Shown here: positions 20,788 to 33,750 of the stretch, in pieces | Position numbering within the stretch: the first letter of the stretch is position 1 | Layout of the letters: every line of letters starts with the position of its first letter | Source of the DNA: Portunus trituberculatus | Lineage: Eukaryota; Arthropoda; Malacostraca; Decapoda; Portunidae | Assembly (NCBI RefSeq): GCF_017591435.1 | Contig: NC_059300.1 | Span: forward strand, 18,499,436-18,563,435 | Direction of reading: 5' to 3' | DNA length: 64,000 nt | Translations under genes and position numbers: made by a program | Notes under the pieces: generated by a model | The model's input: only the letters and a program-made list of their open reading frames with translations | What the model was told of the DNA's origin: nothing | Databases searched by the model: none

Positions 20788-21963
20788 CTTTAGCGTTGGT
20801 AGAATACTCGGACTGGAGATTGTGGGTAACAAGAGAGTTGACACACATCCCTCACTGTTGTTCAACAGAATGTAGTTCTTGTTATTTAAGACCACATTCT
20901 GTGTTGAGGTCAGTATTCCCAGAACAGCATCATTCAGCTCACCTGGCAAGTTACTGAGGTTGCTGACAGACCTGCACCCACTAACTCTTATTAGTGATTC
21001 AGTTGCACTAGTGCCAAGCCTTTCCAGTACTAGGCAGCCAGTACGCTCCAATTCAAACTTGAGTACTGGATGCACAGGTTTTTGGTTGGCTATGATGCTG
21101 ATATTCCTCTTCTTTAGTACAGACATGAGACTGGCCAGGACTAAGGAACCAAAGTTATCTTCCTTGGTCCCTGGCCCTCCCCAGGCAACAGAAGTTGTCT
21201 CTTCTATATAAGACAGTGCCACTGTGAAAAGCAACACCCTAATCTCACCAAGTGCTCCAATCTCCTCCACTCTGTTTAGAGAGATATCAGGATTCCGATA
21301 CAACAAACCTTCAAAGATGGCTCCTGGGGAGGATGGTCCCTCCTCCTGTGTTGCAATGGAGACATGTCCAAAGCCATTATGCATGTATTCACTAGGAATG
21401 CTCTTGAGGAATGCACGAACTATATTGATGCTAAGGTCACTGGCTTCAGACTTGGTGAGACCTAGAGAACTTTTGGCTCCTATTATTGTTTTCACAAAAG
21501 AAACCACTTGATCCATTTCCTCAATGTCCAGTTCCATCACCACTTGTGATGGGAATTGGTCCAGCTGTTCAATGAACTGTGAAATTATCCACTCTGACAC
21601 ATAACTGACAATTGGGTGTGACATCTCTTCCTCACACTTCAGAGCTTCCTCCAGCAGTCCGACACAAAGAAGGCCAGTATATAGACCATTAAGACCACAA
21701 GAGGAATTTTGAGCACTGATTAGTGCATTGATATATTTTGTGGTAGGATGAGCAAAAGATAGTTCTTTAACAATTTCTGATGAAGATGATACTAATGCCT
21801 CCCTACCTACAGCATTGCTAATCAAAACAGAACAGCCCTTTGGTCCATAAGCAGAAAGTAGCAGCTTCCGATAGCTACTCAGCATGGACAAGCAAGATGG
21901 ATGATTCACACTATGACAAAACACTCCTTTCACACGATCCCCTTCTACCACCACACCTGACAT
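20788..21963 (-). CDS. MKKS: McKusick-Kaufman/BBS6 chaperonin-like protein, first coding exon (residues 1-392)
   Basis: The exon encodes the equatorial and apical parts of a group II chaperonin relative. Recognisable MKKS landmarks include LLLSAYGPKG (the site of the chaperonin SYGPxG loop), GLYTGLLCVGLLEEA, VRAFLKSIPSE, a VHPVLK segment and RVSGCRSVSNL, in the same order as vertebrate MKKS. In vertebrates MKKS works with BBS10, BBS12 and CCT subunits at the centrosome/basal body to assemble the BBSome. The ATG at 21961-21963 follows directly after a splice acceptor (TTTTGCATTTCAG), so a 5' UTR exon probably lies further right. The donor is AAG|GTATTG; reading past it into the intron adds unrelated residues. 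The exon is 392 codons, phase 0. Confidence 0.93.
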
Positions 21964-22377
21964 CTGAAATGCAAAACATATTCAGTATGCATCCTATTTC
22001 TCCCATTCAAAACTCATCAATTAAACAAATACATCAGTTTATATGATACTATCTATGACTGAATGAATTTAATTTCCTCACATATAAGGAATACAAGCCT
22101 GGCATTTTCTGTTGCTATGTTCATGTGATTATTCTTTCGCTCTATTACACTGAATGAAATCGACTGTTCTCCTTTTGGCTTCACCTAATGACCAAATAAA
22201 GAGGAATCTGTATATATTATTATGTTGCCTGTTATCACAATACCCTGACCATCCTTAACAAAAATGAGAATAAGCTAGAATTTAAGTCCATAATAAATGT
22301 TTCTTCTACTATGCCAATATTTTTCATAAGATAAAATTATGATTTCCTGACAGTCTTTCTGCAACAGGGTTTCATTA
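21964..22377. other. Sequence upstream of the MKKS first coding exon
   Basis: On the minus strand this begins with a splice acceptor, so it should be intron leading to an untranslated exon. I cannot place that exon or a promoter. Confidence 0.35.
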
Positions 22378-22400
22378 AACACACACACACACACACACAC
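22378..22400 (+). repeat. (AC)n tract before LINE-A copy 1
   Basis: A run of about 23 bases that meets the first LINE-A base directly. Confidence 0.9.
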
Positions 22401-25400
22401 AAGAAGAAATATTATATAGAACAACAAAACTTAGAGAAACAGAAGGCTGCAAAGATATCTATATAAAGAAAAATAGAAATGAGGAAGAAAGGAAGAGATA
22501 CAATGAACTGGCAGCAGCAGTAAGGGAAAAGAATAATGAAAGGTCAGAAGAGGAGAAAGAGGCATTTTTTTGGTGAATTCTAGGAGACAGGATAAGGAAA
22601 TGGTATATAAACGAGAAGGAAGAGAAAAAAGTGGAACAAGTTTAACTAAAAATGATAAAGGCAAAAGACTAAAAATGATGTATACGAACATAGATGGGGT
22701 TTTATCAAGTAAATTAGAATTAAGAGATTACATAAGGAAAGAAAATCCAGATATTGTATGCCTGGCTGAAACAAAACTAAATAAGGCAATCAAAATAGAC
22801 TTGGATAATAGGTATAATGTATGGAGAAGAGACAGAGTGGGTAAAGGAGGAGGAGGAGTCATGATAATGTTAAGGAAGGAGATAGTGATAAATGAAATGG
22901 AATGTGGGGAAGGAAAAGCAGAAGTATTGTATATTAAGATACATATTAATAAAAAAGAGATAACAATCATTGTAACATATGTGCCACCAAAACTAAATTC
23001 ATGGACCAATCAAGAATATAAAGACATGAAAGATGACACAATAAGGAGAATCATTAACGAGAATCATTAAAGAAAGGAGAAAAGTGATATTAGTAGGAGA
23101 TTTCAACTGTAAAGAAGTGGACTGGGAAAATTATGAAAGTGGTATGGGGAAGAAGCCTGGGAGAAAGATTCTTGAACCTAATGATAGATGAGACCAGAGT
23201 AAAGGAATGCACAAGATTCAGAGGAAACGACGAGCGAGATTGGACCTAGTTTTTACAAGGGTATACAAATGAATGATGATATAAGATATAAGTGCCCATT
23301 GGGAAAGAGTGACCATGCAATATTAGAAATAGATATAGAAGAGGAAAGGAAGATAGAGATGATTCATACAAAGGAGACCGATTAAATTACAGAAAGGCTG
23401 ATATTGAGAATCTCAAGAACTATTTTAAAACGTAGACTGGGAGGAGATGGAAAACTCAGAGACAATGCAAGACAAATATAACTTATTTTTGGAAATATAC
23501 AAAACAGGAGTCAGGAATATGTCCCAAAATATAGACCTAAAGAAGAAGGAAAGAAAGATTGGTTTAATGCAAGGTGTGCTAGGCAAAGGAGAAAAGAGAT
23601 GGAGCATGGAAAAGGTGGAGGAGAAATAGAATCCAGCAAATAAGGAAAACTTCAAGGCAGCGAAATGAATATGTTAAGGTGAGGAAGGAAGAGGAAAAGA
23701 ACTTGAAAAGACATTGTCGAAAAATGTAAGGAGCAACCAAAATTGTTCTATAGATTCATAAATGGAAAAATTAGGCAAAAGAAACAATAGAAAGGTTAAA
23801 AGGAGAGAACGGGATGGTGGAAGACCCAAAAGTATGGCAGAACTATTAAATAAAAATTCCAGGAGGTCTTTACTAAGGAATCCAAATTTGAGAGGCCACA
23901 GGGTAATAGAGACAATCTATATGAAAGAGATTAAAGTAACCAAGCTTGAAATAAAAGAGTTAATGAAGGAACTGGATGAAGAGAAGGCAATGGGACCGGA
24001 TGAAGTCTCAGGCAGAATACTGAAAGAATGTAGGGAAGAACTAGCAAGTCCTATATACAACATCATAAAATGCTCAATAGAAAATGGAACAGTACCAGTA
24101 GAATGGAAAAGAGCTGAGGTGGTTCCCATATATAAGAGCGGAAGGAAGAAGAACCTTTAAATTACAGACCGGTATCACTAACTAGTGTAATATGCAAGAT
24201 GTGTGAAAGAATAATAAAGAAACAATGGATCGAGTTCCTTGAAGACAACAAATTAATATCAAATAGCCAATTTGGTTTTAGAAAAGGACGGTCTTGTGTA
24301 ACTAATTTATTGAGTTTCTATTCTAGAATAGTTGATAGAGTACAAGAGAGAGAGGATGGGTTGACTGCATTTATTTGGATTTAAAAAAGGCGTTTGACAA
24401 AGTGCCACATGCAAGATTACTGTGGAAGTTAGAGGAGAAGGGTGGCTTAAAAGGAAGCACATTGAGATGGATAGAAAATTATTTGAGGGGGAGAGAAATA
24501 AGGACGGTAGTTAAAGATATGAAGTCCAAGTGGAGAGCAGTAGAAAGCGGAGTGCCACAGGGGTCAGTATTGGCACCAATACTTTTCCTCATTTATATTA
24601 ACGACATGCCAGAAGGAGTGAACAGCTACATAAATTTGTTTGCAGATGATATGAAACTGTGCAGAGTTATAAAGCAAAAGGAGGATTGTGAAATACTGCA
24701 AGAAGACCTAAATAAGATCTGGGAATGGAGTAAGAAATGGGAAATGGAATTCAATGTGAACAAAAGCCATGTCATGGAAATGGGAAAGAGTGAAAGACGA
24801 CCTGTGGGAATCTATAAGATGGGAGATGGAGTAGAACTGGAGAAAGTCAAAAGGGAAAAGGACTTAGGAGTGACGATGGAAGAAAACAATCAACCAGTAA
24901 GCCATATTGATAGAATTTTTAGAGAAACATATAATTTGCTAAGGAATATTGGAGTAGCATTTCACTACATGGACAAAGAAATGATGAAGAAATTGATAAG
25001 TACTATAATAAGACCCAGATTAGAATATGCAGGAGTAGTGTGGACTCCCCATAAAAAGAAACACATAAGGAAATTGGAGAGGCTACAAGAATGGTTCCAG
25101 AATTTGAAGGGATGACATATGAGGAGAGACTAAAGGCTATGGATCTACCAACCTGGAACAAAGAAGGAGAGAGGAGACCTGATACAAGTTTATAAATTGA
25201 TTAACGGAATGGACCAAGTGGATAATGAGAAACTGATCCCGAGAGAAGAATATGACATCCGAAGCACAAGATCGCATAGTAAAAAGCTGAGAAAGGAAGA
25301 TGTCTGAGAGATATTAAAAATATAGTTTCCCGCAGAGATGTGTTGAGACGTGGAACAGTTTAGATGAGGAAGTGGTGTCTGCAACGAGTGTGCACTCTTT

Positions 25401-25499
25401 TAAAGTAAGATTGGATAAGTGTAGATATGGAGACGGGGCCACACGAGCATAAAGCCCAGGCCCTGTAAAATTACAACTAGGTAAATACAACTAGGTAAA
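22401..25499 (+). mobile_element. LINE-A copy 1 (APE endonuclease and RT; frameshifted)
   Basis: After the tail of ORF1, the frame 22570-23070 carries an endonuclease start with PDIVCLAETKL (catalytic Glu) and TYVPP; VGDFNCKEVDW-type and SDHAILEI motifs follow in shifted frames. The RT runs from GPDEVSGRILKECREEL (about 23990) through FGFRKGRSCVTNLL, DLKKAFDKVPH, SGVPQGSVLAPILFLIYIND and FADD (24375-25115) to the C-terminal LEYAGVVWTPHKKKH. At least six frameshifts or stops make it inactive. The 3' UTR ends in two copies of ACTAGGTAAATAC and then (AC)n. Confidence 0.92.
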
Positions 25500-25517
25500 T
25501 ACACACACACACACACA
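25500..25517 (+). repeat. (AC)n tail of LINE-A copy 1 and landing site of the next fragment
   Basis: An 18-base AC run between two LINE-A copies. Confidence 0.9.
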
Positions 25518-25730
25518 TAGTAAAAAGCTGAGAAAAGGAAGATGTCTGAGAGATGTTAAAAAATATAGTTTCCTGCAAAGATGTATTGAGACGTGGAACA
25601 GTTTAAATGAAGAAGTAGTGTCTGCAAAGTGTGCATACTTTTAAAGTAAGATTGGATAAGTGTAGATATGGAGACGGGGCCACATGAGCATAAAGCCCAG
25701 GCCCTGTAAAACTACAACTAGGTAAATACA
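25518..25730 (+). mobile_element. LINE-A 3'-end fragment (copy 1b)
   Basis: About 210 bp beginning TAGTAAAAAGCTGAGAAAAG, homologous to 25277-25495. It is 5'-truncated exactly at the preceding AC tract and ends in CTAGGTAAATACAGACACAC. Confidence 0.9.
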
Positions 25731-25742
25731 GACACACACACA

Positions 25743-28510
25743 GGAGACAGGGTAAGGAAATGGTATATAAAAGAGAAGGAAGAGGAAAAAGTGGAACAAG
25801 TTTAACTAAAAGTGATAGAGGCAAGGGACTAAAAATGATGTATACGAACATAGACAGGGTTTTATCAAGTAAATTAGAATTAAGAGATTACATAAAGAAA
25901 GAACTGGATATTGCATGCCTGGTTGAAACAAAACTAAATGAGGCAATCAAAATAGACTTGGATAATAGGTATAATGTATGGAGGAGAGACAGAGGGGGTA
26001 AATGAGGAGGAGTCATGATAATGTTAAGGAAGGAGATGGTGATAAACATGTGTCACCAAAAACAAATTCATGGACCAATCAAGAATATAAAGACATGATA
26101 GATGACACAATAAGAAGTCAACGAGAATAATTAAAGAAAGGAGAAAAGTTATATTAGTAGGAGATTTCAACTGTAAAGAAGTGGATTGGGAAAGTTATGA
26201 AAGTGGTATGGGGGAAGATGCCTGGGGAGAAAGATTCCTGAACCTAATGATAGATAATATGATGGACCAGAGTAAAGGAAAGCACAAGATTCAAAGGAAA
26301 CGACGAGGCGGCGAGATTGGACCTAGTTTTTACAAGGGGTATAGAAATGAACGATGGCATAAGATATAAGTGCCCATTGGGAAAGAGTGACCATGTAATA
26401 TTAGAAATGGATAAAGGCTGATATTGAGAATCTCAAGAACTACTTCAAATACGTTAACTGGGAGGAGATGAAAAACTCAGAGACAATGCAAGAGAAGTAT
26501 AACTTATTTTTGGAAATATACAAAACAGGAGTCAGGGAATATGTCCTGAAATATAGACCTAAAGAAGGAAAGAAAGATTGGTTTAATGCAAGGTGTGCTA
26601 GGGCAAAGGTGAAAAGAGATGGAGCATGGAAAAGGTGGAGGAGAAATAGAAATCCAGTAAATAAGGAAAACTTCAAGGCAGCGAGAAATGAATATGTTAA
26701 GGTGAGGAAGGATGAGGAAAGGAACTATGAAAAGGACATTGTCAAAAAATGTAAGAAGCAACCAAAATTGTTCTACAGATTCATAAATGGAAAAATTAGG
26801 CAAAAAAGGAGAGAATGGGATGGTGGAAGACCCAAAAAGTATGGCAGAACTATTAAATAATAAATTCCAGGAGGTCTTTACTAAGAAATCCAAATTTGAA
26901 AGGCCACAGGGTAATAGAGAGACTGTCTATATGAAAGAGGTTAAAGTAACCAAGCTTGAAATAAAAGAGTTAATGAAGGAATTGGATGAAGGGAAGGCAA
27001 TGGGACCGGACGAAGTCTCAGGCAGAATACTGAAAGAATGTAGGGAAGAACTAGCAAGTCCTATATACATCATAAAATGCTCAATAGAAAATGGAACAGT
27101 ACCAGTAGAATGGAAAACAGCTGAGGTGGTTCCCATATATATAAGAGCGGAAGGAAGGAAGAACCTTTAAATTACAGACCGGTATCACTAACTAGTGTAA
27201 TATGCAAGATGTGTGAAAGAATAAAGAAACAATGGATCGAGTTCCTTGAAGACAACAAATGAATATCAAATAGCCAATTTGGTTTTAGAAAAAGACGGTC
27301 GTGTGTAACTAATTTACTGAGTTTCTACTTTAGAATAGTTGATAGAGTACAAGAGAGAGAGGGATGGGTTGACTGTATTTATTTGGATTTAAAAAAGGCA
27401 TTTGATAAAGTGCCACATACAAGATTACTGTGGAAGTTAGAGGAGAAGGGTGGCTTAAAAGGAAGCACATTGAGATGGATGGAAAATTATTTGACGGGGA
27501 GAGAAATAATGACGGTAGTTAGAGATATGAAGTACAACTACAAGTGGAGAGCACTAGAAAGTGGAGTGCCGCAAGGGTCAGTATTAGTGCCAATACTTTT
27601 TTCATATATATAAATGACATGCCAAAAGGACCGAACAGCTACATAAATCTGTTTGTGGATGATACAAAACTGTGCAGAGTTATAAAACAAAAAGAGGATT
27701 GTGAAATACTGCAGGAAGACCTAAATCAAATCTGGGAATGGAGTAAGAAGTGGGAAATGGAATTCAATGTGGACAAAAGCCATGTCATGGAAATGGGAAA
27801 GAGTGAAAGACGACCCGTGGGAATCTATAAGATGGGAGATGGAGTAGAACTGGAGAAAGTAAAAAAGGTAAAGGACTTAGGAGTGACGATGGAAGAAAAC
27901 AATCAACCGGTAAGCCATGTTGATAGAATTTTCAGGGACATATAATTTGCTAAGGAATATTGGAGTAGCATTTCACTACATGGACAAAGAAATGATGAAG
28001 AAATTGATAAACACTATAATAAGACCCAGATTGGAATATGCAGGAGTAGTGTGGACCCCCTATAAAAAGAAACACATAAGGAAGTTGGAGAGACTACAAA
28101 AAATGGCTACAAGAATGGTTCCAGAATTTAAAGGGATGACATGAGGAGAGACTAAAGGCTATGGATCTATCAACCCTGGAACAGAGAAGGGAGAGAGGGG
28201 ATCTGATACAAGTTTATAAATTGATCAATGGAATAGACCAAGTGGATAATGAGAGAAGAATATGACATTCGAAGCACAATATCGCACAGTAAAAAGCTAA
28301 GAAAGAGAAGATGTCTGAGAGATGTTAAAAAATGTAGTTTCCCACAAAGATGTGTTGAGACTTGGAACAGTTTGAGTGAAGAAGTGGTGTCAGCAATGAG
28401 TGTGCATAGTTTTATAGAAAAATTGGATAAGTGTAGATATGGAGACGGGGCCACACGAGCATAAAGCCTAGGTCCTGTAAAACTACAACTAGGTAAATAA
28501 AACTAGGTAA
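25743..28510 (+). mobile_element. LINE-A copy 2
   Basis: Starts GGAGACAGGGTAAGG right after (AC)n, within the end of ORF1, and runs through endonuclease and RT (GPDEVSGRILKECREEL, DLKKAFDKVPHTRL, SGVPQGSVLVPILF) to the same 3' UTR. The FADD box reads FVDD here, and there is a deletion near 26000 plus several frameshifts. It is very similar to copy 1. Confidence 0.92.
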
Positions 28511-28530
28511 ATACACACACACACACACAC
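28511..28530 (+). repeat. (AC)n tract between LINE-A copy 2 and LINE-B copy 1
   Basis: A 20-base run; LINE-B starts at the next base. Confidence 0.9.
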
Positions 28531-28784
28531 CACTGAGAAGAAGTGCTAAGCAGCTCCCAGGGAATGAGCTTCAGCAGGTGTTGCAGCATGACCTAGATGT
28601 ATGTACAGGGGTGTAGGGGACCATAGGGTTCTCCTGTCTTCATAGTAAATAAGCTTTGGATTGTATAGACGGAAAAATTGAGAGAGAAACGGAACTGAGT
28701 GGTAAAGCCAGACATATGACATAAAAACAAACGCCGTCTTGTGAAAATAAGCGATTTATTGAAACACATGTTGGGCTGAGGCGA

Positions 28785-29117
28785 TTGACTGAGCATAATA
28801 TGGATAAAGATTTTTCTGGATTTAGAAACGAAAGAGGCAATATGAGGAGGTTGATAAGTGTGGAAAGAGAGATAAGGTACATGAAGGAAGTGATGTCAAG
28901 TTTAATGGACAAGCAGGACAGACTGAGAACAGAAAACACAGAGCTGAGATTGAGATTAGTCATATATGAGAAGGTCATTGTAATCAATCAGGGACTAAAG
29001 GAGATGCAGGAAATAAAGAACCAAAATGATAATCTAAAAGCAACAAGTTACAACTACGAAATCTCCTTAAGGAGCCTACAGAAAAACTTACAGGATGGGA
29101 TGGAGGACAGAATATAA
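28785..29117 (+). pseudogene. LINE-B ORF1 coiled-coil protein, broken
   Basis: A 110-residue frame rich in Lys, Glu, Leu and Asn with heptad-like spacing, followed by more coiled-coil-like sequence in other frames to 29660. By position it is the ORF1 nucleic-acid-binding/chaperone protein of the LINE. No zinc knuckle is seen. Confidence 0.6.
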
Positions 29118-30795
29118 ATTAGATTGGGTGAAAACAAGCTGAAGGAATTATGAAATGCATGGAAACAAGAACAAGAAGAGGAAAAAGTTAAATTTTCAGA
29201 GATAGTAAATAGACAAATTCAGGAAAAAAACAAAGGACACTGTTATACAAATAATTAAGGAAAAAGAAGATCTAGTGAGAGATACAATGGATAAGAGGAA
29301 ATGTTTTGTGATTTTTGGAATGAAGGAAAAAAAATCCAAACAAGTTCATGAGAGAGCGTGAAGAGAGAGAGAGAGAGAGAATTGGCCAAAACTATTATTA
29401 AACAGGTCCAGGACAGCACACAGGAGCTGAAACAGTGAAACAGGAGGTGGAGGAAGTGATTAGGTTGGGAAGATTTAGTGAAGGGGGTATGAGACCAATG
29501 AAAGTGAGAATGAGATTGCAGGTGGTGGTGGAGGAAATTATGATAACAAAAGGGAAGCTTGCTGATGATACTGAATTTAAGGATATATGGATAAAAAGAT
29601 TTATGAACTGGGAAGAGAGGGAGAAGGAGAAAGTGCTAAGAAATGAAGCTAAGGAAAAGAAATAAGAAAAGGACAGATAAAAAAAAAAATGCTACTGGAG
29701 GGTTCTATATATGAGACTAAAGAAGTGGTATCTAAGGAAGGAGGAGGAGGTCATGGAAGAGGCAAGAAATTAAGAGTGACTTGTATTAATAGAGATGGGT
29801 TTTTATCCAGTGTGTTGGACGTTAGAGGTTATTTGAAAGAAAAAAAAGACTGGATGTAATGTGTATCATTGAAACATAACTTAGAGCAGAGATCCATGTT
29901 AATTTTAAGGAGGAGGGATATAATGGCTGGAGAAGAGACAGGAAGGGTAAAGGGTGAGGGGGAGTGCTAATAATGGTTCATGATAATATATATGTGGAGG
30001 ATGTAAAATATGGTGAGGGCTAGGTGGAAGTAATGGGAGTAACAATCAAAACAGAAGAATTAAAAAAAAAGAAAAATCAGTTACATATGTGCCACCTAAG
30101 ACAAATACATGGGGAACTGAGGAACATACAGATATACAAAGAGAGGTGATTAAGTGCTTAGATAAGTTGAGAAGAGATGGAATAATACTTTTAGTTGGAG
30201 ACTTTAACTGTAAAAAAATAAACTGGAGCAAGATGGAAGTAATGGATAATGCTGGACAGTGGAGCAAGGAGGTGTTACAGTTGACTGGTAAATACAATGG
30301 ACCAATGGGTGGAGAAGTAAAAAAGTTACAAGCAGGAAGAAAAACCATTGTTGCTTGACCTAGTATTCAGAAAGAAACCAGAATCCCATCCTAGCATACA
30401 ATACTTCAGTCCAATGGGAAGAATTGATCATGTGACATTAGAGCTGGAAATACAGGAGAAGGATGGGATAAGTTACAGAGATGACTTCAAAAAAGAGATA
30501 TTAAATTATGCAAGAGCAGATTTTGAAAAATTAAGGAACTTTTTTGCTGACATCGAATGGAGAAACATTATGTACGAAAGGACAATACAAGGAAAATATG
30601 AAGTATTTCTACAGAAATACAACGAAACAGTAAAGAAATATGTACCTTTTTATAGAGTTAAGAATAAAGTACACGCTTGGTACAATGCTAGATGCACAGA
30701 AGCAAAAAAGGTAAGATAAAGCTTGGAAGAAACTCATAAAAAGCAGAGAAATGACAATAACAGATGGCAGTATAAGGATCTGAGAAATGAATATA

Positions 30796-31264
30796 CACTC
30801 GACCCTCGAAACAACGGACAAATGCATGCACAACCCTGTCCGTAGATTGCAAAAGTCTTTGCAAAAGTACGTAAAAAACTATAAAATGTACATAAAATAT
30901 GTACAATTTTCTAATTTTCGTATTAGTTCAAGCTTAGCAGCCACTGGAAGAGCCTTTCGATTATGCTTCACTGGTTTAGTAGGTTTAAGAGGCATTTTGG
31001 ATAGGTTAAGCACTCGTGGGAAGGGTACAAATGCATAAAAAAGCCGTGGTAAGCACTGGACAATGTTCGCTGTTGGTTGAAAACGCACGGACTGAAGATT
31101 AAACATGGCGGCCAACAGCTGATGACGTGACCGACCCGCCACATACCGGACAATAATTTGCCGGTAACGGACAATCGAGCGCATTTTAATATTCGTCCGT
31201 AGATTAAACCGGACTCCAGAATTTGTCCGTAGTTTCCGAAATCCGTTGTTTCGAGGGTTGAGTG
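30796..31264 (-). mobile_element. Tigger-like MITE G, inserted in LINE-B
   Basis: The ends are CACTCGACCCTCGAAACAAC and its inverted form GTTGTTTCGAGGGTTGAGTG, flanked by TA. The other LINE-B copy (60290-60320) reads continuously across as GATTATATTAGAGTG. The minus strand encodes a short CENP-B-like start, MPLKPTKPVKHNRKALPV, followed by AAKLELIRKLE. Length 469 bp. Confidence 0.9.
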
Positions 31265-32929
31265 TATTAGAGTAAGGAGAGAGAAAGAAAGAAACTTTGA
31301 GAAAGATGTGGTGAGTAAAAGCAAAGACAAACCCAAGCTTTTCTACAAATTCATAAATGGCACAATGAAGAACAAAGAAACAATAGAAAAAGAATAATTA
31401 AAGGAGGGAAGACATACCAAACAGAGATGGAAATGTGTGAAATAATGAATGTAAGCTTCAAAACGGTGTTGACTGTAGAAGATTTTACAGACCCTAATAG
31501 GACATTGCATTGCCAAGGATTACAGGAAATCACAGTGCAAAAAGAGGTTATTGGAAGATTATTGGATAATTTGGATGTCAGATAAGCAATGGGGTTGGAT
31601 GGTGTATCAGGCTGGGTGCTAAAAAAATGTAAAGAGCAATTACTGGATCCAATTTGGGAAATAATTACAGGTTCACTAATGAAGGTAAAGTTCCACTAGA
31701 ATAGAAAAGAGCCAACGTAATACCGATACTTAAAAGAAGAAAGTCAACTGAGCCATTAAATTACAGACTAGTGTCATTTACAAGCATTATGGGAAAGTTG
31801 TGTGAAATAATTATCAAAGGAAAATGAGTTAACATCTGGAAGAAGAACAAGTCATGTCAAACAAATAATTTGGGTTCAGGACACGACAATCATGTGCATC
31901 AAACTTATTAAGCTTCTACTTGAAATTAATAAAAGGACTGGAAAGCAGAGATGGATGAGTGGATACAGTATACCTGGACATAAAAAAGGCTTTTGATAAA
32001 GACCCTCAAGGAAGACTACTTTGGAAACAGAGAACATAGGAAGACTGTAAGGAACTTTGTTAGAATGGACAAGGGATTATTTGAAGGATACGGAAATGAG
32101 AACTGTGATCAGAGATGCATAATCTTGGGGTAAAGTAACAAGTGGAGTGCCACACGGGTCAGTGATAGCCCCCATTATATTTCAGATTTATGTAAACAAC
32201 ATTCACAATGGGACAAACAGTTACATTAATTTATTTGCTGATGATGCAAAGCTGCTAAGAATTATCAAAACTCGGGAGGACTGTTTGCTGTAACAGGAAG
32301 ATATAAACAAGATCTATGAGTGGAGTAAGAAGTGGAAATTAGAGTTTAATGCCAAAAAATGTCACGTAATGGAATTAGGAAAGAGCAAAAGAAGACCGGT
32401 ATGGAACTATCTGATGGGAGAGGAACAAATAATGAAGACTAAAGAGGAAAAAGATCTGGAAGTGATTATACAGGAAAATCTGAATCCAGAAAAAGACATA
32501 AGCAAGATATTTGGATTATCATATAAAATGTTGACTATTATAAGAGTGGCATTTCAATTCATGGACAAAGATATGATGAAAAAAATCATCACAAGCAAGA
32601 TACGTCCAAAGCTGAAATATGCAGCTGTGATGTGGTCTCTGAGCTCTAAAAAAAAAGATATAAGAATATTATAATGGATACAGAAGATTGCTACAAAGAT
32701 GGTACCGGAACTAAAGAACCTAACATATGAAGACCGGGCTGAAGGAAATGGGACTACCAACCTTAAAAGATAGAAGAGAACAAGGAGACCTAATAACAAT
32801 GTACAAGATAGTCAATGGCATTGTAAAGATAGACAAGGAAGACCTGGTGCTGGTGTCAGAAGATAGAAGGACATGAGGTCATGTAAAGAAGATCAGGATG
32901 AGGCAGTGTGTGAAGGATGTTGGAAAATA

Positions 32930-33570
32930 CAGTAAGCCCCGCACTTGGCAAATCTTAGCTTGACAAAATTCACTTTTGGCGGTAGGGTGGCCACGGACCA
33001 CTGAGTGCACGCTTGGCGATTTAAATTCAAACTTAGCGGTCCCATGGTGGCTGCACAGCAAACCACACGGCTCCCCGGGGACGTCAGACCTCTCTCTAAA
33101 CCTATCAGAACACAGTGTGAGAGTCCCCTTCAGCCATTTTGTTTGTGCTACCTTCTGTTCTGCTAGCGTGGGAATGAATTCTGGTGATTTACCACCAACA
33201 TGGCCTCTACCAGCGCAACAGGTAGTACCAGTGGGGGTAAAGACAAGGGTGGTGGCGGCAAGGATGAAGGTGGGCGAGGAAATGGTTGGAAAAACAAGAG
33301 TTACAGCCTTTATATCATGTCTCATTAGCTTTATTTATTGTTTATTGGTTTGTTTTGTCTATGTGTTTTAATATGTGAAAGCAAAAGATTTTATCTAAGT
33401 TCAAAAGATGGTATTTTAGGGGTCAAAAGAGGGACTTTGGCAAAGACCAAAGACTGACTGAGGCATTTTTTAGGCAATTTATATGGTATACAGAATTCGT
33501 GCTTGGCGAAATTCGCATTTGGCAGTAGTTTCGCCAGGCTAATTAATTTGCCAAGTGCGGGGGCTTACTG
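32930..33570. mobile_element. Tigger-like MITE I, inserted in LINE-B
   Basis: The ends are CAGTAAGCCCCGCACTTGGC and GCCAAGTGCGGGGGCTTACTG, flanked by TA (32928-32929, 33571-33572). The next LINE-B copy shows the empty site GGAAAATACAGTTTTCC at 34785-34801. Length 641 bp; no transposase is recognisable. Confidence 0.93.
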
Positions 33571-33733
33571 TACAGTTTTCCACACAGAATGGTGGAGAAG
33601 TGGAATGCATTGAATAGTGAAGTTGTTACAGCAAATAATACACATAACTTTAAGGAAAAATTAGATAAATGGAGACATGGAGACAGGACACTATGAGCCC
33701 TGCTTGAACCTTGTACAATACAACTAGGTAAAT

Positions 33734-33750
33734 ACACATACACACACACA
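33734..33750 (+). repeat. (AC)n-rich tract between LINE-B copies
   Basis: ACACATACACACACACA joins the 3' end of LINE-B copy 1 to the truncated 5' end of copy 2. Confidence 0.85.

Larger units (their letters stand above)
28531..33733 (+). mobile_element. LINE-B copy 1, near full length, with two Tigger insertions
   Basis: 5' UTR, then ORF1 (28785-29117 and on), a charged coiled-coil-like protein starting MTEHNMDKDFSGF. ORF2 follows: endonuclease pieces YVPPKTNTWG and LVGDFNCKKINWSK (about 30080-30230) and GRIDHVTLELEI, then RT with DIKKAFDK, SGVPHGSVIAPIIF-like and LFADDAKLL (about 31980-32260), and the C-terminus. Bases 30796-31264 and 32930-33570 are foreign. Without them the element is about 4.1 kb. 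Many stops and frameshifts. The 3' end CAACTAGGTAAATACACA is shared with LINE-A. Confidence 0.9.
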
